A stretch of 64,000 nt of DNA from positions 1,054,001 to 1,118,000 of the forward strand of contig CP053153.1 of assembly GCA_014607495.2 (NCBI GenBank), given 5' to 3'. Positions 26,068 through 38,609 of the stretch are shown one piece after another (position 1 is the stretch's first letter; each line of letters begins with the position of its first letter). The position numbers and the translations under genes are program-made. Origin of the DNA: Carposina sasakii (lineage: Eukaryota; Arthropoda; Insecta; Lepidoptera; Carposinidae). Under the pieces are notes generated by a model, which searched no databases, was not told the origin of the DNA, and saw only the letters and a program-made list of their open reading frames with translations.

Positions 26068-26228
26068 GGTCAATTCTGACTGCCACACTTAAACCTAAAC
26101 TTAAAATTAGTCCTACCTGCCCTTATCTCTCTCAGCCATTTATGTTAAGAACAGAGAGAGATAGACCTGACTAAGATTAGGTAGATTTACGTTTAAGTGT
26201 GATCACAGTGTGATGATCAGAATCGACC
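26068..26228. repeat. 161-bp foldback element
   Basis: The left arm (GGTCAATTCTGAC...TCTCTCTC) pairs imperfectly with the right arm (GAGAGAGATAGA...AATCGACC). Arms are about 70 bases, with small indels. It resembles a MITE; no other copy was seen here. Confidence 0.65.
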
Positions 26229-28361
26229 CAAGTGTGTTTTTATGAATAAAAAAATTGCACAGGGAGTATTGTGTGAAACGCCTAGTCTTTGTTATCTGCA
26301 CAATTCGGCCTAATCCATGGCGAATCGGTAAGAACATGTACCTAAGTAGGTTATTGGAACGAAGTGAGATTAAGATTGTTTTTTATACAAATTGGTTTTT
26401 TATCGGTTTTTCCTGAGTGTAATCCCAATTATATTTCCTCGAAACTCTACGCTGTAATTTATTATGGTTATTTTAGACCAAGAAAGACCGTTTTCTGTAC
26501 ATTAACGATAACTGTCACGTATAACACGTTCTCTGTCCCAGAACAAATAGTTAAAAATGACTCGGAGGTCGCAACTAATATTTCATGGTAAATTGATTTA
26601 AAAGATCTTGAATACCTATACAGTTATGGTAATAGGTGAAAACTGTTACTTTCTTTAAAACAAGTGATAACGTGGTGCCCTAAGTGTAAAACAGTGCTTT
26701 GTCGTCCTTGTTACAACAATTTTCTATGGTTTTATAAAAACATAACTTTCAAAAGTACTTTTAAATTTATTTTACTATTATCCATTTATAAAAATCTAGC
26801 AACATTTTACGGCGGCTTACTTAAATAATCATAAACTTATGCTGCAGGTACTGATGCAAGGCTTCACTAGAATATGCGTCTCTATTCGTTTGTGACTAGA
26901 GTACGTCAGCTGCATCGCCGTCCGGGAATTTAGGGGCCTTCTCTCTCTACAAGTCACTTATCTTTTCACACCTAACCCGTGTATAAAATGTGTCTACGGG
27001 ATACCCTTAGTGATTCTACAGTTTTGGCTACCCATTTTTGGGGACACAGTGTAGGTAGGTACATGTAAAATGTTTGGATTTGCACCAAATTCACATATGA
27101 AAAAAAATTGCAGACATTGAACCTCACAACGCTGAAAGAACGTAATGGACGTGGAGATCTTATTGAAACATACAAAATTCTAACACAGAGATATGACTTA
27201 CAAGATTTTCATGAAATGTTCGAGCGTAATAAAAATACAAATAATAGATCATAATTTAAAACTTAGCACAGGCATCTCACACAGCAATCCCCGCAAAAAC
27301 CCGAAGAAGTGGTTTCGGCACCAAGTTTCAATAATTTCATAAAAAAACTGGACAAACATATTAAAGAACATAGAAAAACCTAAGAAGAGAACATTCAGAT
27401 ACAGGCAAAATCAGTTGCCTCAACTGCCTGCCTGTTTACATATATACATAATATATTAATAATGAAATGAAATTATTTTTAATAAAATTAAAGTTTACCG
27501 TAGCCGAATAAACACTTATCAGAAAAGATAAATACACGAAAATAAGCCACATAATAATATTTAGAACCAACACAAGGACTATGACTACAAAATGTGTACT
27601 GGATAACAACCAGAACAATCATGTTTTATATACATAGGTACTTAAATATTACGAGGAAAATTGCAAGGAAAAACCCCTCTACCTACTTAGGATAACAAAC
27701 TGTCTCATAAATGAGGAACTGGGTAGGTATATAAAAGACGCATAATAACAATTATTGAGTCACTGACAGTGATAACATAACTGTATTTGTACCTACTGCC
27801 TATTCGATAGGTATACTCGTATCTGTAGATTTTATTTACTTACATAAATATTGAAAATCACGCATTCGTTACAATTATTTTTGAAAGATTAGCATAAAGT
27901 GGAACTGATAAGCGTAAAATAAACAAAAAGACTTGAACGTACTAATTTTATTTTGAGATGGTACGATGTAGATACATATGGGCCTCTATCTTCATATCAT
28001 ACTTTTACCCACGAAAAAAATATCTACGGGCTTATACCAATTACTTAGTTTCCCGATTAATTTTAAATTTATTAAACGACATTTCTTCCAGTGCTGATCC
28101 GGGACTAGATATGCATCCCCTTCCGTAGAAATCGACTAAGGAACTCATACATTCTTCCAGGCGATAAGTTGGCAACTTGTCACTGATCATGAACATCTGT
28201 CCCCGCTATGCTAAACGTGGCTATGGAATCTCCTTCGTGGTCCTGCAGTTTTTGCAACACTATTTCAGAAACACAGCTATGTAAATTTTTCCAAGACAAG
28301 ACAGCATGTGTACTATTATGAATTTGTTGCAAGTGAAGTGTTCAACGGAGATTCCAAAACA

Positions 28362-31347
28362 TTACAAACTACTTTTTGTCATATGAGGCAGTCCGGCTTC
28401 CTTGTACAACTTATTCCAAAATTCCATGCGTTTCTGCCCAATATATTTTTCGACAGTTACGTTTTCCCCTATAGCTACATATTCTTTGTGTCTCGCAGTG
28501 TACAGCGGCCATTTAACACCTAGAGTATCATCGGGAGCAGGATTTCTGAAACACAATACATATTATATATTCTTCTTCTTCTTCAGCCTATTGCAGTCCA
28601 CTGCTAGACATAGACGTCCCCCAGGGCACGCCACAAGGCTACTGTCACAGGGGGGTTTTGCCCATAGTCACCACGCTGGGCAGGCGAGTTGGTGACCGCA
28701 GTGTGATTTTCAGACTATGTTGTCAGTACGGGAGGCGCTGCTGCCCACGTCCCGGAAACCCTTAATCGCCCCGTACGATACCCACGGCTAGGCAGGGGTG
28801 GTACAAACTCTGCTCTGCCGGCACCACGCGGATATTATACATATATAATACCTACTTAAATTCGTGAAGAAAGTTTGGCTCTTTGTACTTTGTGTGGATG
28901 CTTTACAATACGCGCGTCGTGCTTCATGATAAAATAATTGGTCATTTCTCATTACCGACACTTATATTTTTTAACCATATTATAATCATTGATGAATCAT
29001 TTTAAGTGAGATATCTAAACTACAAATGAAACTTACCCAGTTTTAGCAAAATCAGTCCAAATCTTTGATACTCTGTAAACGGCATCTCGTAACTGGGGTT
29101 GTTTTTCGTAAGCTTCCTTTATCGTGTCGCTGTAGAAAATATAGGACAACTCATCAGTGTGAGCTGCACCTTTCACGCCGTTAGAACCGAAAGCTTTTTT
29201 CATAAAATTTAAATCTGTATCATAGTCAAATTCGTACATATATATAGGTACGTTAGCTATTTTACTATACATTTCAGCGAAAAGATGGGTTTGATAATGA
29301 AAATAAACGTCCGAATTCATATCCGCAATTTCTCGAGAGTTGCCAGAAGAGAATTTATGATTGCCTATATAATATTTTCTAACACGTTCTCCCATTTCAG
29401 TTAGTTTTCCATGATCATTATTTAATTTTATGACAATATCACCAGGAATAAAATACTTTGGGTTCTCATTGAGAAAACTGATATTTTTCAGTCTATCCAT
29501 CAGAAATAGTACCCCGTCAGCGGAGTTCAATCCAATCATCATTGGTACTTTATTAGAAATATTTCCAGACATTAACATAACAATAGGTTCTTGGGTTAAG
29601 AAGGGTATCTCATCATTAAATTCTTTTTCTATAACAGGAGAAAAGTAACATGGAAGACCTCTTCTTTTTTCTTCGATAGCCGCAGTTTTGGCGTTCAATC
29701 TAGTCAATTTAATTGGCGCCACGTGTTTCAAGAATTCTAATAATTCTTCTAAATCCTTCGTTTCCTTTCCAAGTAGTTTGGCGGTCATAAAGGCCCTTTC
29801 TTTAGCAGATCTATCCAGAGCCCAGTCACTAATGCATACTCCGCTTTGAACGATTGATTTCTGAAACAGTCCTTTAGACATCGGCGATAGCATATGAAAT
29901 GTGACGCAAGCAGCTCCAGCGCTATTTCCAAATATCGTAATATTATCTGGGTCTCCACCAAATTGACTTATGTTTTCCTGAATCCATTTCAACGCAGCTA
30001 CTTGATCTTTCATTCCAGCATTACCAGGCACTTCTGGAGTTCCTAAAGATAGGCAACCTAAAGCTTCCAGTCTATAATTAAAAGTTACCAGTACAATATC
30101 ATGTCGCACTAAAAATTCTGGACCAAATCCTAAGTCAGTATTTCCAGAACCAGACGCGAATCCACCTTCATGAATGTAAACCATTACTGGGATTTTGTAG
30201 TCTGGCTTAAGTGATTTTGTGTAGACGTTTAGAAATAAGCAGTCTTCACTCCCAGTCAGATACCGAAGGATAATCAAGTTAAATTGAGGACATACAGGTC
30301 CATGTTCAGTGGCATCTCGAATGCCTTTCCATGGGATAGGCGGCAATGGTGCCTGGAAATAACAAATATGAATTTAGACTCTATATGCACACTTCCTACT
30401 CCATAATAAAATTGTCCTAAATTCGTAAATATCTAGTATGATTTGGTACCTTAAATCTTAGCTCCCCAACTGGAGGTGCAGCATATGGTATACCTTTGAA
30501 GCTGTAATATGGTGATCCATCTAATAAAGTCCTGACTACACCTTTTAACTTCCCTTGTTTTACTGTTACTATAGGCTCCGTCTGAAATGAGAATATAATT
30601 ATTATCATAGACTACACAAAGCTTCTGTTTCTGTGATCTGAAAATTATAAATTAACTATACCACGTGTCTCCACCTGGGAACAATTCTACTCAAGAAAAT
30701 ATATGGAGATAAGCTTGCGATTGTACTTCACACGCATCTCTTCTTTTATCCTGTAATTTATATTATTTGTGTGTGCGCAATAAAGAAAAAGAATATATTA
30801 ACTCTCATCTTGATTACGGGAAGTAGGCAACATACACAATGTATTCCCGAAATGGGGTAGCCAGAACAGCACAATTACGAAGAAATGTAAGATCCTACAG
30901 TTAGTACGCTTCTCACAGCTGGGCTAGATGTACCTACCTACTCGTAAAAGTACAATGAATAGTTGCTGAGAAAACGCTCCAACTTCCATAGTCGATGCTT
31001 ACGAAATGCACGAAAGGAGATGCAGCTGATGTATTCTAGTGAAGCCGCACATTAGCTAAGGGAGTAGAAACAAATATAAACGCTTAACGGTTTAGGTAAA
31101 CACCTAGCAGGTACCACCTATCGTCAGCCCATTTACGGAGTATCTGTAATGCATCTGGAATACTGACAGTTTTGCCTACCTTTAACGCGATAAACGCTGC
31201 GCGATGCTTGTAGCTAGGCTATTTAACATACAATAAATATTTAACATACTAAGTGACTACTACATTTTCACGTGGGTACCTGAAGTCCATACCTACACAC
31301 TTACATAAAAAGTAAAATATAAGGTACCTACTAAAACTACTTACCAT
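28362..31347 (-). CDS. Carboxylesterase B, altered active-site motifs
   Basis: Four exons on the minus strand. Exon 1 carries only the start codon (31345-31347, ATG directly before GTAAGT); the others are 30450-30581, 29037-30352 and 28362-28545. The protein is 544 residues, begins MTEPIVTVKQG, and has no signal peptide, so it is probably cytosolic. The fold is that of esterases A and C with the same intron positions, but three usually invariant sites differ: HGGG is HEGG (oxyanion hole), GESAG is GNSAG (nucleophile Ser kept), and the acid is Asp in NSADG rather than Glu. The catalytic His (AAHTDE) is present. Activity may be changed or lost; the frame is intact and all splice sites are good, so it is not an obvious pseudogene. 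It ends LPHMTKSSL. The start-exon call is supported by phase and by similarity to cytosolic insect esterases. Confidence 0.85.
28576..28845 (+). repeat. Interspersed repeat with GGACGTAGGCC-type motif
   Basis: About 260 bp with ATTGCAGTCCACTGCT, CCCATAGTCACCACGCTGGG and CGTACGATACCCACGG. It lies in the last intron of esterase B. Other copies are at 34403-34655 and 49447-49712, with fragments at 17862, 51001 and 59575. Confidence 0.75.
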
Positions 31348-31882
31348 TGTTTCTTTCCATCCACTAAAACTTAACAAATTTCAAAGGACTTGGAATAAGA
31401 AGCTTTGTTACGCTACGATGCGGCAGGTAACGTGGTTAACACTAACACTGTACATAGAATACTACCTACTTATCTAGGAGTAGGTAGGTATGTATTAGCA
31501 GACGCATAATTTAACGTGCCACGTATTTCTAAGTACTAAGTGGTTAAACATACACGATATATTTCGATTATGTATATGCCTGCATCACTTACCAACAGAT
31601 TTATAACTAAACATGGGTAATAAAGTTATTCCAAGTATAAATAATCCGACGATCTAAGCGATTTGTTAATTTAGGTAGGTAATATCTATGTATGTGCCTC
31701 ATAAAGAAGCTAAAGATCTCACAGCAAATAATGGCTTTGCTCGAGATTTCTCTCAGAAATGAGGAGATCCGTAGACGTACAAAGGTCACTTACTTATGAC
31801 CGTGCACGGCTGGCTACCCCATTTCCGAAACACATTAGTGTGTATAAAATATGTCACCTCTTATTACCTAACTAGCAAAAGT

Positions 31883-32006
31883 AAAGCGATAGCGAAAATT
31901 GTACAAAAATCGCTGATTGCTTGTCAAATACGTGTTACGTAAAATGAATTTCAAAGGAACTTTGACATTTCAAGGCGAATATTGTACAATTTTCGCTATC
32001 GATCTT
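31883..32006. repeat. 124-bp element with 23-bp inverted ends
   Basis: 31883-31905 (AAAGCGATAGCG...) is the near-perfect reverse complement of 31984-32006; the inner sequence also partly pairs. It lies between esterases B and C and looks like a small non-autonomous DNA transposon. Confidence 0.65.
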
Positions 32007-32158
32007 TGTTGTCCGAAATAAAGAATTTTAATTATTATTATAAAACAGCGAGATGTGACAGATAAGAAAAATTTAATAACTATTAACAAAAACATTAATT
32101 TCATTATAAAAGATCTATAAAATAATGTAACATTAAATATAACACGTTACTTTTAAAA

Positions 32159-35100
32159 TCACAAATTACTCTTAGTAATACAAGGCAGTCCAGCTTCACT
32201 GTACAACTTATTCCAAAATTCCGTGCGTTTTTGCTCAGCATAATTGCCAATGGATATGTTTTCATCTATGGTAAGATATTCTTTATTTTTAGTAGTGTTT
32301 TGTGGCCATTTTACGCCCAAAGCTTCATCTGGGGTAGGATTCCTGAAACAAACATCGATTTATCCAAAATTAAAAACAAAAGTAACCGAACTTGTACATC
32401 TCAACTATTCCCTCAAAATTGGTCAGAAGTGGCACCATGTGATTCTATCGGCCCTTGGTGCTCTGCCTACCCCGTAAGGGATAAAAGCGTGCCTATACGT
32501 ATGCATGTAAAAATTGCTTTTGAATGGAAATGAGAGAATTGACCTACAGAAACAAAACCACTCTATCGGTGAGTACCTATTACAAAGTTACCCAACCTTA
32601 CATAGCTTACGTCTTTCTCCGTTCTTCCAATTATACATACACTATGTAAAACTTTAACATGACTGGTTGAGTAAATAAATTGTGAAAAAGTAACAAACTA
32701 TAAACGAATTATACATTACCCTTCTTGTGGCGAAGTTAAGTAAATAGGGGCTGAAATTGTGTAGGTACAGAAGTTGGCCATTGTTAAAGATGATTCAGTT
32801 AAACATATCATCACGAGCAATAGCTAGTTTAAAATATTAGGTCAAACAAAAAGCAGACATTGTTCGAATGAAAATAAATATTTAGCTTACCCGGTTTTAG
32901 CGAAATCAGCCCAGATTTTGGACACTCTATATGCCGCTTCCTTTAATTTGTCTTGTTCTTGATACGCGTCCTGAATCATTGGGCTGTAGAATATATAGAA
33001 TAACTCGTCAGCATGGGCCGCCCCTTTTACGTCTTCAGCGCCAAAGATTTTAGTAATAAAGTTTAAATCAGTATTATAGTTAAACTCATACATATACAAA
33101 TCAGTCAATTTGGAATAAAAATGGGCAAAACGATGTATCTGATACAGGAAATATACGTCTGTACTAAAATCAGTTATTTTCTGGGCATCTTCTATCGTAA
33201 ATTTGTCATTGTTAACATATAGTTTCATAACACGTTTTCCCATTTCAGTCAGTTTTTCATGGTCATGGTTCAACTTTTCCGCTACATCGCGAGGAATTAA
33301 ATATTTAGGGTTCTCGTTAGTAAAGTCCAATTTTTTTAATCTATCATTAAGCATGAGTATGCCTTCAGCTCTATTATAACCAATTAATAAAGGGACTTTG
33401 TTAACGTTTCCGGACATCAATATATCAATAGGTGCTTGGGTTAAAAATGCTTGTCCGTCATTGAAATCTTTCTCTACAACAGGGCAAAAATAAATAGGAA
33501 GACCTCTTTTCTTCTCTTCAGCAGTAGCTGTTTTATGAAACAATTTGGTTAGTTTAACAGCTGGTACACTTCGCAGGAACTCTAATAATTCCTTTGGATC
33601 ATTTGTTTCTTTCCCCAGTACTTTACCAACTCTAAATGCTCTTTCTTTAGCAGTGTCAGTAATAGCCCAATCGTTCAAGCACACACCGCTTTGTATTATT
33701 GCCTTCTGGTACAATCCTTTAGACATTGGCGACAATAAATGGTAGGTGACGGAAGCAGCACCAGCACTCTCTCCAAACAAGGTGACGTTATCTGGATCTC
33801 CACCGAAACTACCTATATTTTCTTGAACCCACTTTAGTGCAGCTACTTGGTCCTTAATTCCAGCATTGCCAGGTACTTCTGGAGTCTCTAACGAAAGGAA
33901 CCCTAATACTTCGAGTCTGTAATTGATGGTGACTAGAATAACATCGTGCTGTACTAGGAATTCAGGTCCAAGTCCAGAATCAGCGTTTCCGGAGCCAGAA
34001 GCAAAGCCTCCACCATGAATGAAGACCATCACTGGAATTTTAGAACTGGTGTCTAAAGATTTGGTATAGACGTTTAAGAATAAGCAGTCTTCACTGCCTT
34101 CAATACTTTGAAAGGTAATAATATCATATTGAGGACAGACAGGTCGATGTTCTGTGGCGTCGAGAATACCTTGCCAGGGTGTGGGTGGAACTGGAGCCTG
34201 GAAGATAAAGACGACTAAATTAGATGATGTCAAACCTGGAAGCTTGTAACACGCCCAGAAGGCTACTGACGAAAGCATTGTAATAGTTCAGACATTTTAA
34301 TACAATTTATCTATAAATTATATAAATTTTTTAGTTTATTTATTGGTTATTAGTTGTTACAACGCAGCAATTACATAAGATTTACAATAAGTTGAATATA
34401 ATCATCATCAGCCTATTGCAGTCCACTGCTGGACGTAGGCCTCCCCCAGGGCACACCACAAGACTGCCATGGGGGGTATTTGCCCATAGTCACCACGCTG
34501 GGCAGGCGGGTTGGTGACCGCAGTTTGTATTTTGGACTATGTTGTCAACACGGGAGGTGCTCCTGCCCACCTCCCGGAAACCCTTAATCGCCTCGTACGA
34601 TACCCACGGGCAGATGGGGTGGTACGGATTCTACTCTGCCGGCACCACGTGGCCAATTACTTTAAAAAAAACTACAATTACAAGTATAATACATATGAAT
34701 ACATATTATGTATTTAGGTAAATATTTGTATACATTTATTTATTACCTTAAATCGAAGTTCTCCAACAGGTGGTGCAGCATAGGGTATACCTTTAAAGCT
34801 GTAATATGGTGATCCATCTAATAAAGATCTGACTGCACCTTTCAACTGCCCTTGTTGTACTGTTACTATTGGATCCTTCTGAAAAAGAAATAGCAAGTCT
34901 GTTTTTTTACTCCATCCATGTTCTAGGCAAGTATATTCGGTAAAAATAAATGATACTTAATGTATCATTATAGGATATGTTGTGAACTTATAGATCTGAC
35001 TACCCCATAACCATTTTGGAAACATAACCGAGTAGGTACTTATATGTATGTATGAATAAATAATAAAGATCTGATTATGTAATTTAATTATATAAAAATT

Positions 35101-35537
35101 GCAAAATCTTAAAAATTATTACAAAATATAAGTAATGGTAATATATAATGTTAATGGTAAGATGTAATACTTTGAAAACGATTTTATAAATAAATAATAT
35201 TCACCCTTAGCGGAGCTTCAAGACCTTACATAATCTTGGGCTCGCTGATTGTATGGAAAATTGGAAACACAAGTATTTTACCAAATAGGTGGCTTAAAAG
35301 ATATTCCTAGCTAAGCTTACTGTAATAAATAATCTCAGGTAAGAAGGTTTTATGCAAATAAACATTGTTTCTTTCATTCTAAGATTCTGTTCTCATAGAT
35401 TATGTTAAGTTATCTATCATTTGGGAAAAAAGCAAATAAGTACTTACAGTTTTAGTATTAGCTGCAGTAGCAAAACGTTTTCTATATTTGCTATTTCGAA
35501 ATATAAAGCTTTCTATTTTAGAAAACAACGTAGTCAT
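32159..35537 (-). CDS. Carboxylesterase C, basic N-terminal extension
   Basis: Four exons on the minus strand: 35448-35537, 34747-34878, 32891-34197 and 32159-32342, all GT-AG and in phase, giving 570 residues. The catalytic set is complete: HGGG, GESAG, Glu in NRAEG, His in AAHADE. The first exon encodes 30 residues rich in Lys, Arg, Ser and Phe with one acidic residue, ahead of the usual KDPIVTVQQG start of paralogues. It looks like a mitochondrial targeting peptide rather than a secretion signal (inference). The C-terminus is LPCITKSNL. It is the most upstream member of the tandem trio. A repeat with the GGACGTAGGCC motif sits in its intron 2. Confidence 0.85.
34403..34655 (+). repeat. Interspersed repeat, esterase C intron
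   Basis: Near full-length copy of the family at 28576-28845. Confidence 0.75.
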
Positions 35538-35539
35538 CG

Positions 35540-38090
35540 CTGTATTTTATCACGTTTAGATTATCGGTGCGTATGGAAGTATTACTAAACACAACTAAAT
35601 AATATGCTATAACATGATAACTAATGCGTTTTTATTTTGAATTTGAACATTGGACCCTTAAATTATTTATTTTGTTGTTGAACTTTTGTCGTGTTTACAC
35701 TTTTTGACAGTGACAGTAAAAACAGATGTTCTCTCACTATCAGTGACCTCTATAAATATTACCGGACTGTCTCTTCTTTTTTTTTTTTTAGTTTATCCCG
35801 AAGGAAAGGCAAGGGGAACTAAGCCCATACAGCCTAATCATTGTTTAGTAAATGTATTCTGAATTTATGATGAATGACAATGATGATGAATGGAAACGTC
35901 GGGAAAATCCTCAAGAACAAGTGTAAAGTTAGTCAAAATGAAAAATTATTGCAGAAACAACTTACATGCGCCCATGAAGAGATCGTAATCCGGCTAAAGT
36001 TTTACTCGGCTTACCTGAATATAAAACCATGCACACGCACTAGATTCACACCACAAGTAATCAAAATATAACTTATCTACCAGAAAACATCACCTTACGG
36101 ACACATGCAAGCCATTTACAAATAATTTTTGATTTTCACAAGAAAATTACACCTGCACCCTTCCAGCTTTTCCCGCCGAATCCACTGTCTCTTCTACACA
36201 AAATAGTTACATACCAATATTTTGGATTTGTCAAAATGGAATTCGTTTTTTTCTAGTCTGTTCCAAGATTTTTTGTGTAGTTGTTTAAATTATCATAATT
36301 TACGTTCTACGAGTCTGCGACGCGTTACGCACGAACTTCCTAACACCGAAGAGTAATCGCCACAGTCAGTCCAGCTAGTGGTAGACATAGAGGTCACTGG
36401 CGCAGTTTTTGTTTTATTCAATGGAAGGGCAAATAAGTTGCTGTCACATACAGCCTAGTCTTTCTGATGAATTTTAATTTGTGGTTGGAATCATGGAAAA
36501 AGTGTGAAAAACATTATGTTTAGTCTAGTTGGACTAGAATACGAATAAAATATGTAAACAACTTAGATAGATGCGTCCAGGTAGAGAGTAGTATATTCTT
36601 TGATGCAGGCTCAAGTTTTACTTAGCATAGGTGGCTGTAGAACCTTTTAGCATCCCGTTATTTAAGAAGTCGATGCATATTATTTTGGTTTTGTTTTAGA
36701 AATTCATATTACCACGGATTTATTTGTCGAGTTGTTCGGCCGCTCTATTACCTTTTTTGGAAGTAATATAATAGGCCCTGTATACCAACCAACCGAATGC
36801 TGTCCCTGTTTAGTGTCTCTTCCCACCGTAATGTTTTCGTAAGGTTCCTACCCACAAGGTACCTAGGTAGAGAAGACACCAAAACTGTACCTAAAAGTAC
36901 CTCCTATGACTATTGGCACATAGGTAAATTCTATCAGTTGTGCATTTCAAGATTTGGGTAATAAGTGGTTAGTATAAACTCCAAGCTCTTTATTTGAGGC
37001 CGATTTTTTTAATAGTCAGATAGTTACAGAATGAAGTTGCTGACTTTCTCTAAAACTGATAAAAATTAAACTGATCTGATAAAGATGGAGGCAGCCGAAG
37101 ACTGTTAAGAAAATCTTCTTCTTGAATATCAACATGTACTTAGGTACATCTCAACTATACCCTCAAAATTGGTCAGAAGTGGCACCATGTGGTTCTATCT
37201 TGGCGTGATTATATGTATGTATTGACCATGTTTTCATCATTTTCCCATCTCCAAATTAAAGGACAGAGATAAGTTGATACTTTCTGAAATAAATCTTACA
37301 GAAAATTTTGTATTAATCGCTATATTTGTAAGCGGGTGGCCATTTAGAATAATAATGTAGTCCTTAGTGCGTATAGCTGGCAAAACCGTGCGTTGGTACG
37401 AATGGTACGACACAGCCTAGTATATGACTAATATTCAGCCCCTAGCTAGATTAATACTAAATACACTACGTTGTTATACTACACTCTTGTTTTATATTAT
37501 TTTACATTATTAGTATATATTAAAGTATAACATTATATTTTTGCATACCGTCCGTATCGATATGAGAACCACTCGCGCCATAGAGTTTGCAAAACTATAG
37601 ATATACCTAAAAATATATGCAATAAAATAACTGATTAATTGTACCTGCTTCCTTATCGGTTTGCCCACTTCACTCACCATCAGTGTAAATAAGGATTAGC
37701 ATTATTATCAATTTTATTTTAGTAAACTCCATACAAAATCTACTATTATGCGGCATATTCAATGTATTGTGCAAATAATAATCGCACTAATATCTGCTTA
37801 TGTCAATTTGTTTAGTGGCTGCTATTTTTAGCATTGTTTATTATGGTTTTGTGCACGTGTTATTTGCAATATTTTTGTATATTATGCGCAAGCGCGCTGT
37901 TTGGGGCGTGCGAAACGCGGGCAGCTGAGCGTGTGAAACGCTGGTTTGCTCGGTGCGTGTAATTTGTGCGTGCGTTTAGCTGCACAGTCGAACTTTAAGT
38001 ATATGCACATTACTTATTATTAGTTCTTTTTGAATAATTAATATTTTATTTAAGCGATTAACTATAAGCGAGCAGACTTTTACAACAAAT
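35540..38090. other. Intergenic region upstream of esterase C
   Basis: AT-rich DNA with a fragment of the repeat family of 20190 at 37139-37210. The first few hundred bases should hold the esterase C promoter; no clear motif was identified. Confidence 0.6.
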
Positions 38091-38094
38091 ATAT

Positions 38095-38525
38095 TGTAGA
38101 GTGGGAATCGAACCCACGACCGCTGCAAACCGTGCCATCCGCTATAACTACTAAGCCACCGGGTCAATTACTCGGATGACGAATTTTACCATCTCTTTTT
38201 TTATTTACATATTGGCAACGTTATTCTTCATCCCGATAGCTATACACTAGCCAAATCTCGGCAAACAAAGCTGAATCCCTCAGAACAATGTTTAAAGATG
38301 AAACGATCAAACATATCCTAACGGATTATATTAATGGAGAAGTGTTTTTATAAATTTATCTTATTAATAATTTTATAAATTTATCTTAGTCAAGATATTA
38401 TACGAGTATATTATAAAATTATTAATAAAGAAAATGGAAAAAATTCTTCACCCGAGTAGGAATCGAACCCATGACCGCTGCAAACCATGCCAGCCGCTAT
38501 AACTACTAAGCCACCGCGTCAATTA
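38095..38525 (-). repeat. tRNA-like repeat, tandem pair
   Basis: Two successive units. The first runs from about 38095 (a tRNA-like part on the minus strand with B-box GGTTCGATTCC) to about 38411. The second restarts at 38412 with the same leading sequence and a second tRNA-like part, ending near 38525. The flanking non-tRNA sequence is conserved among copies at 14531, 46483, 51161 and 63176, so this is a repeat family and not a tRNA gene. Confidence 0.75.
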
Positions 38526-38609
38526 ACAAATTTATTATTATAGGTTGAGCACAATGCTGAGGGATTCAGCTTTGTTTGCCGAGATTTGGCTAGTGTATAG
38601 CTATAGGGA

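Larger units (their letters stand above)
25250..28300. other. Region between esterases A and B without a recognised gene
   Basis: Contains the palindromic repeat at 25905, the foldback at 26068 and short repeat fragments. I looked for a first exon of esterase A here on the minus strand and found none that I could support. Confidence 0.6.
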
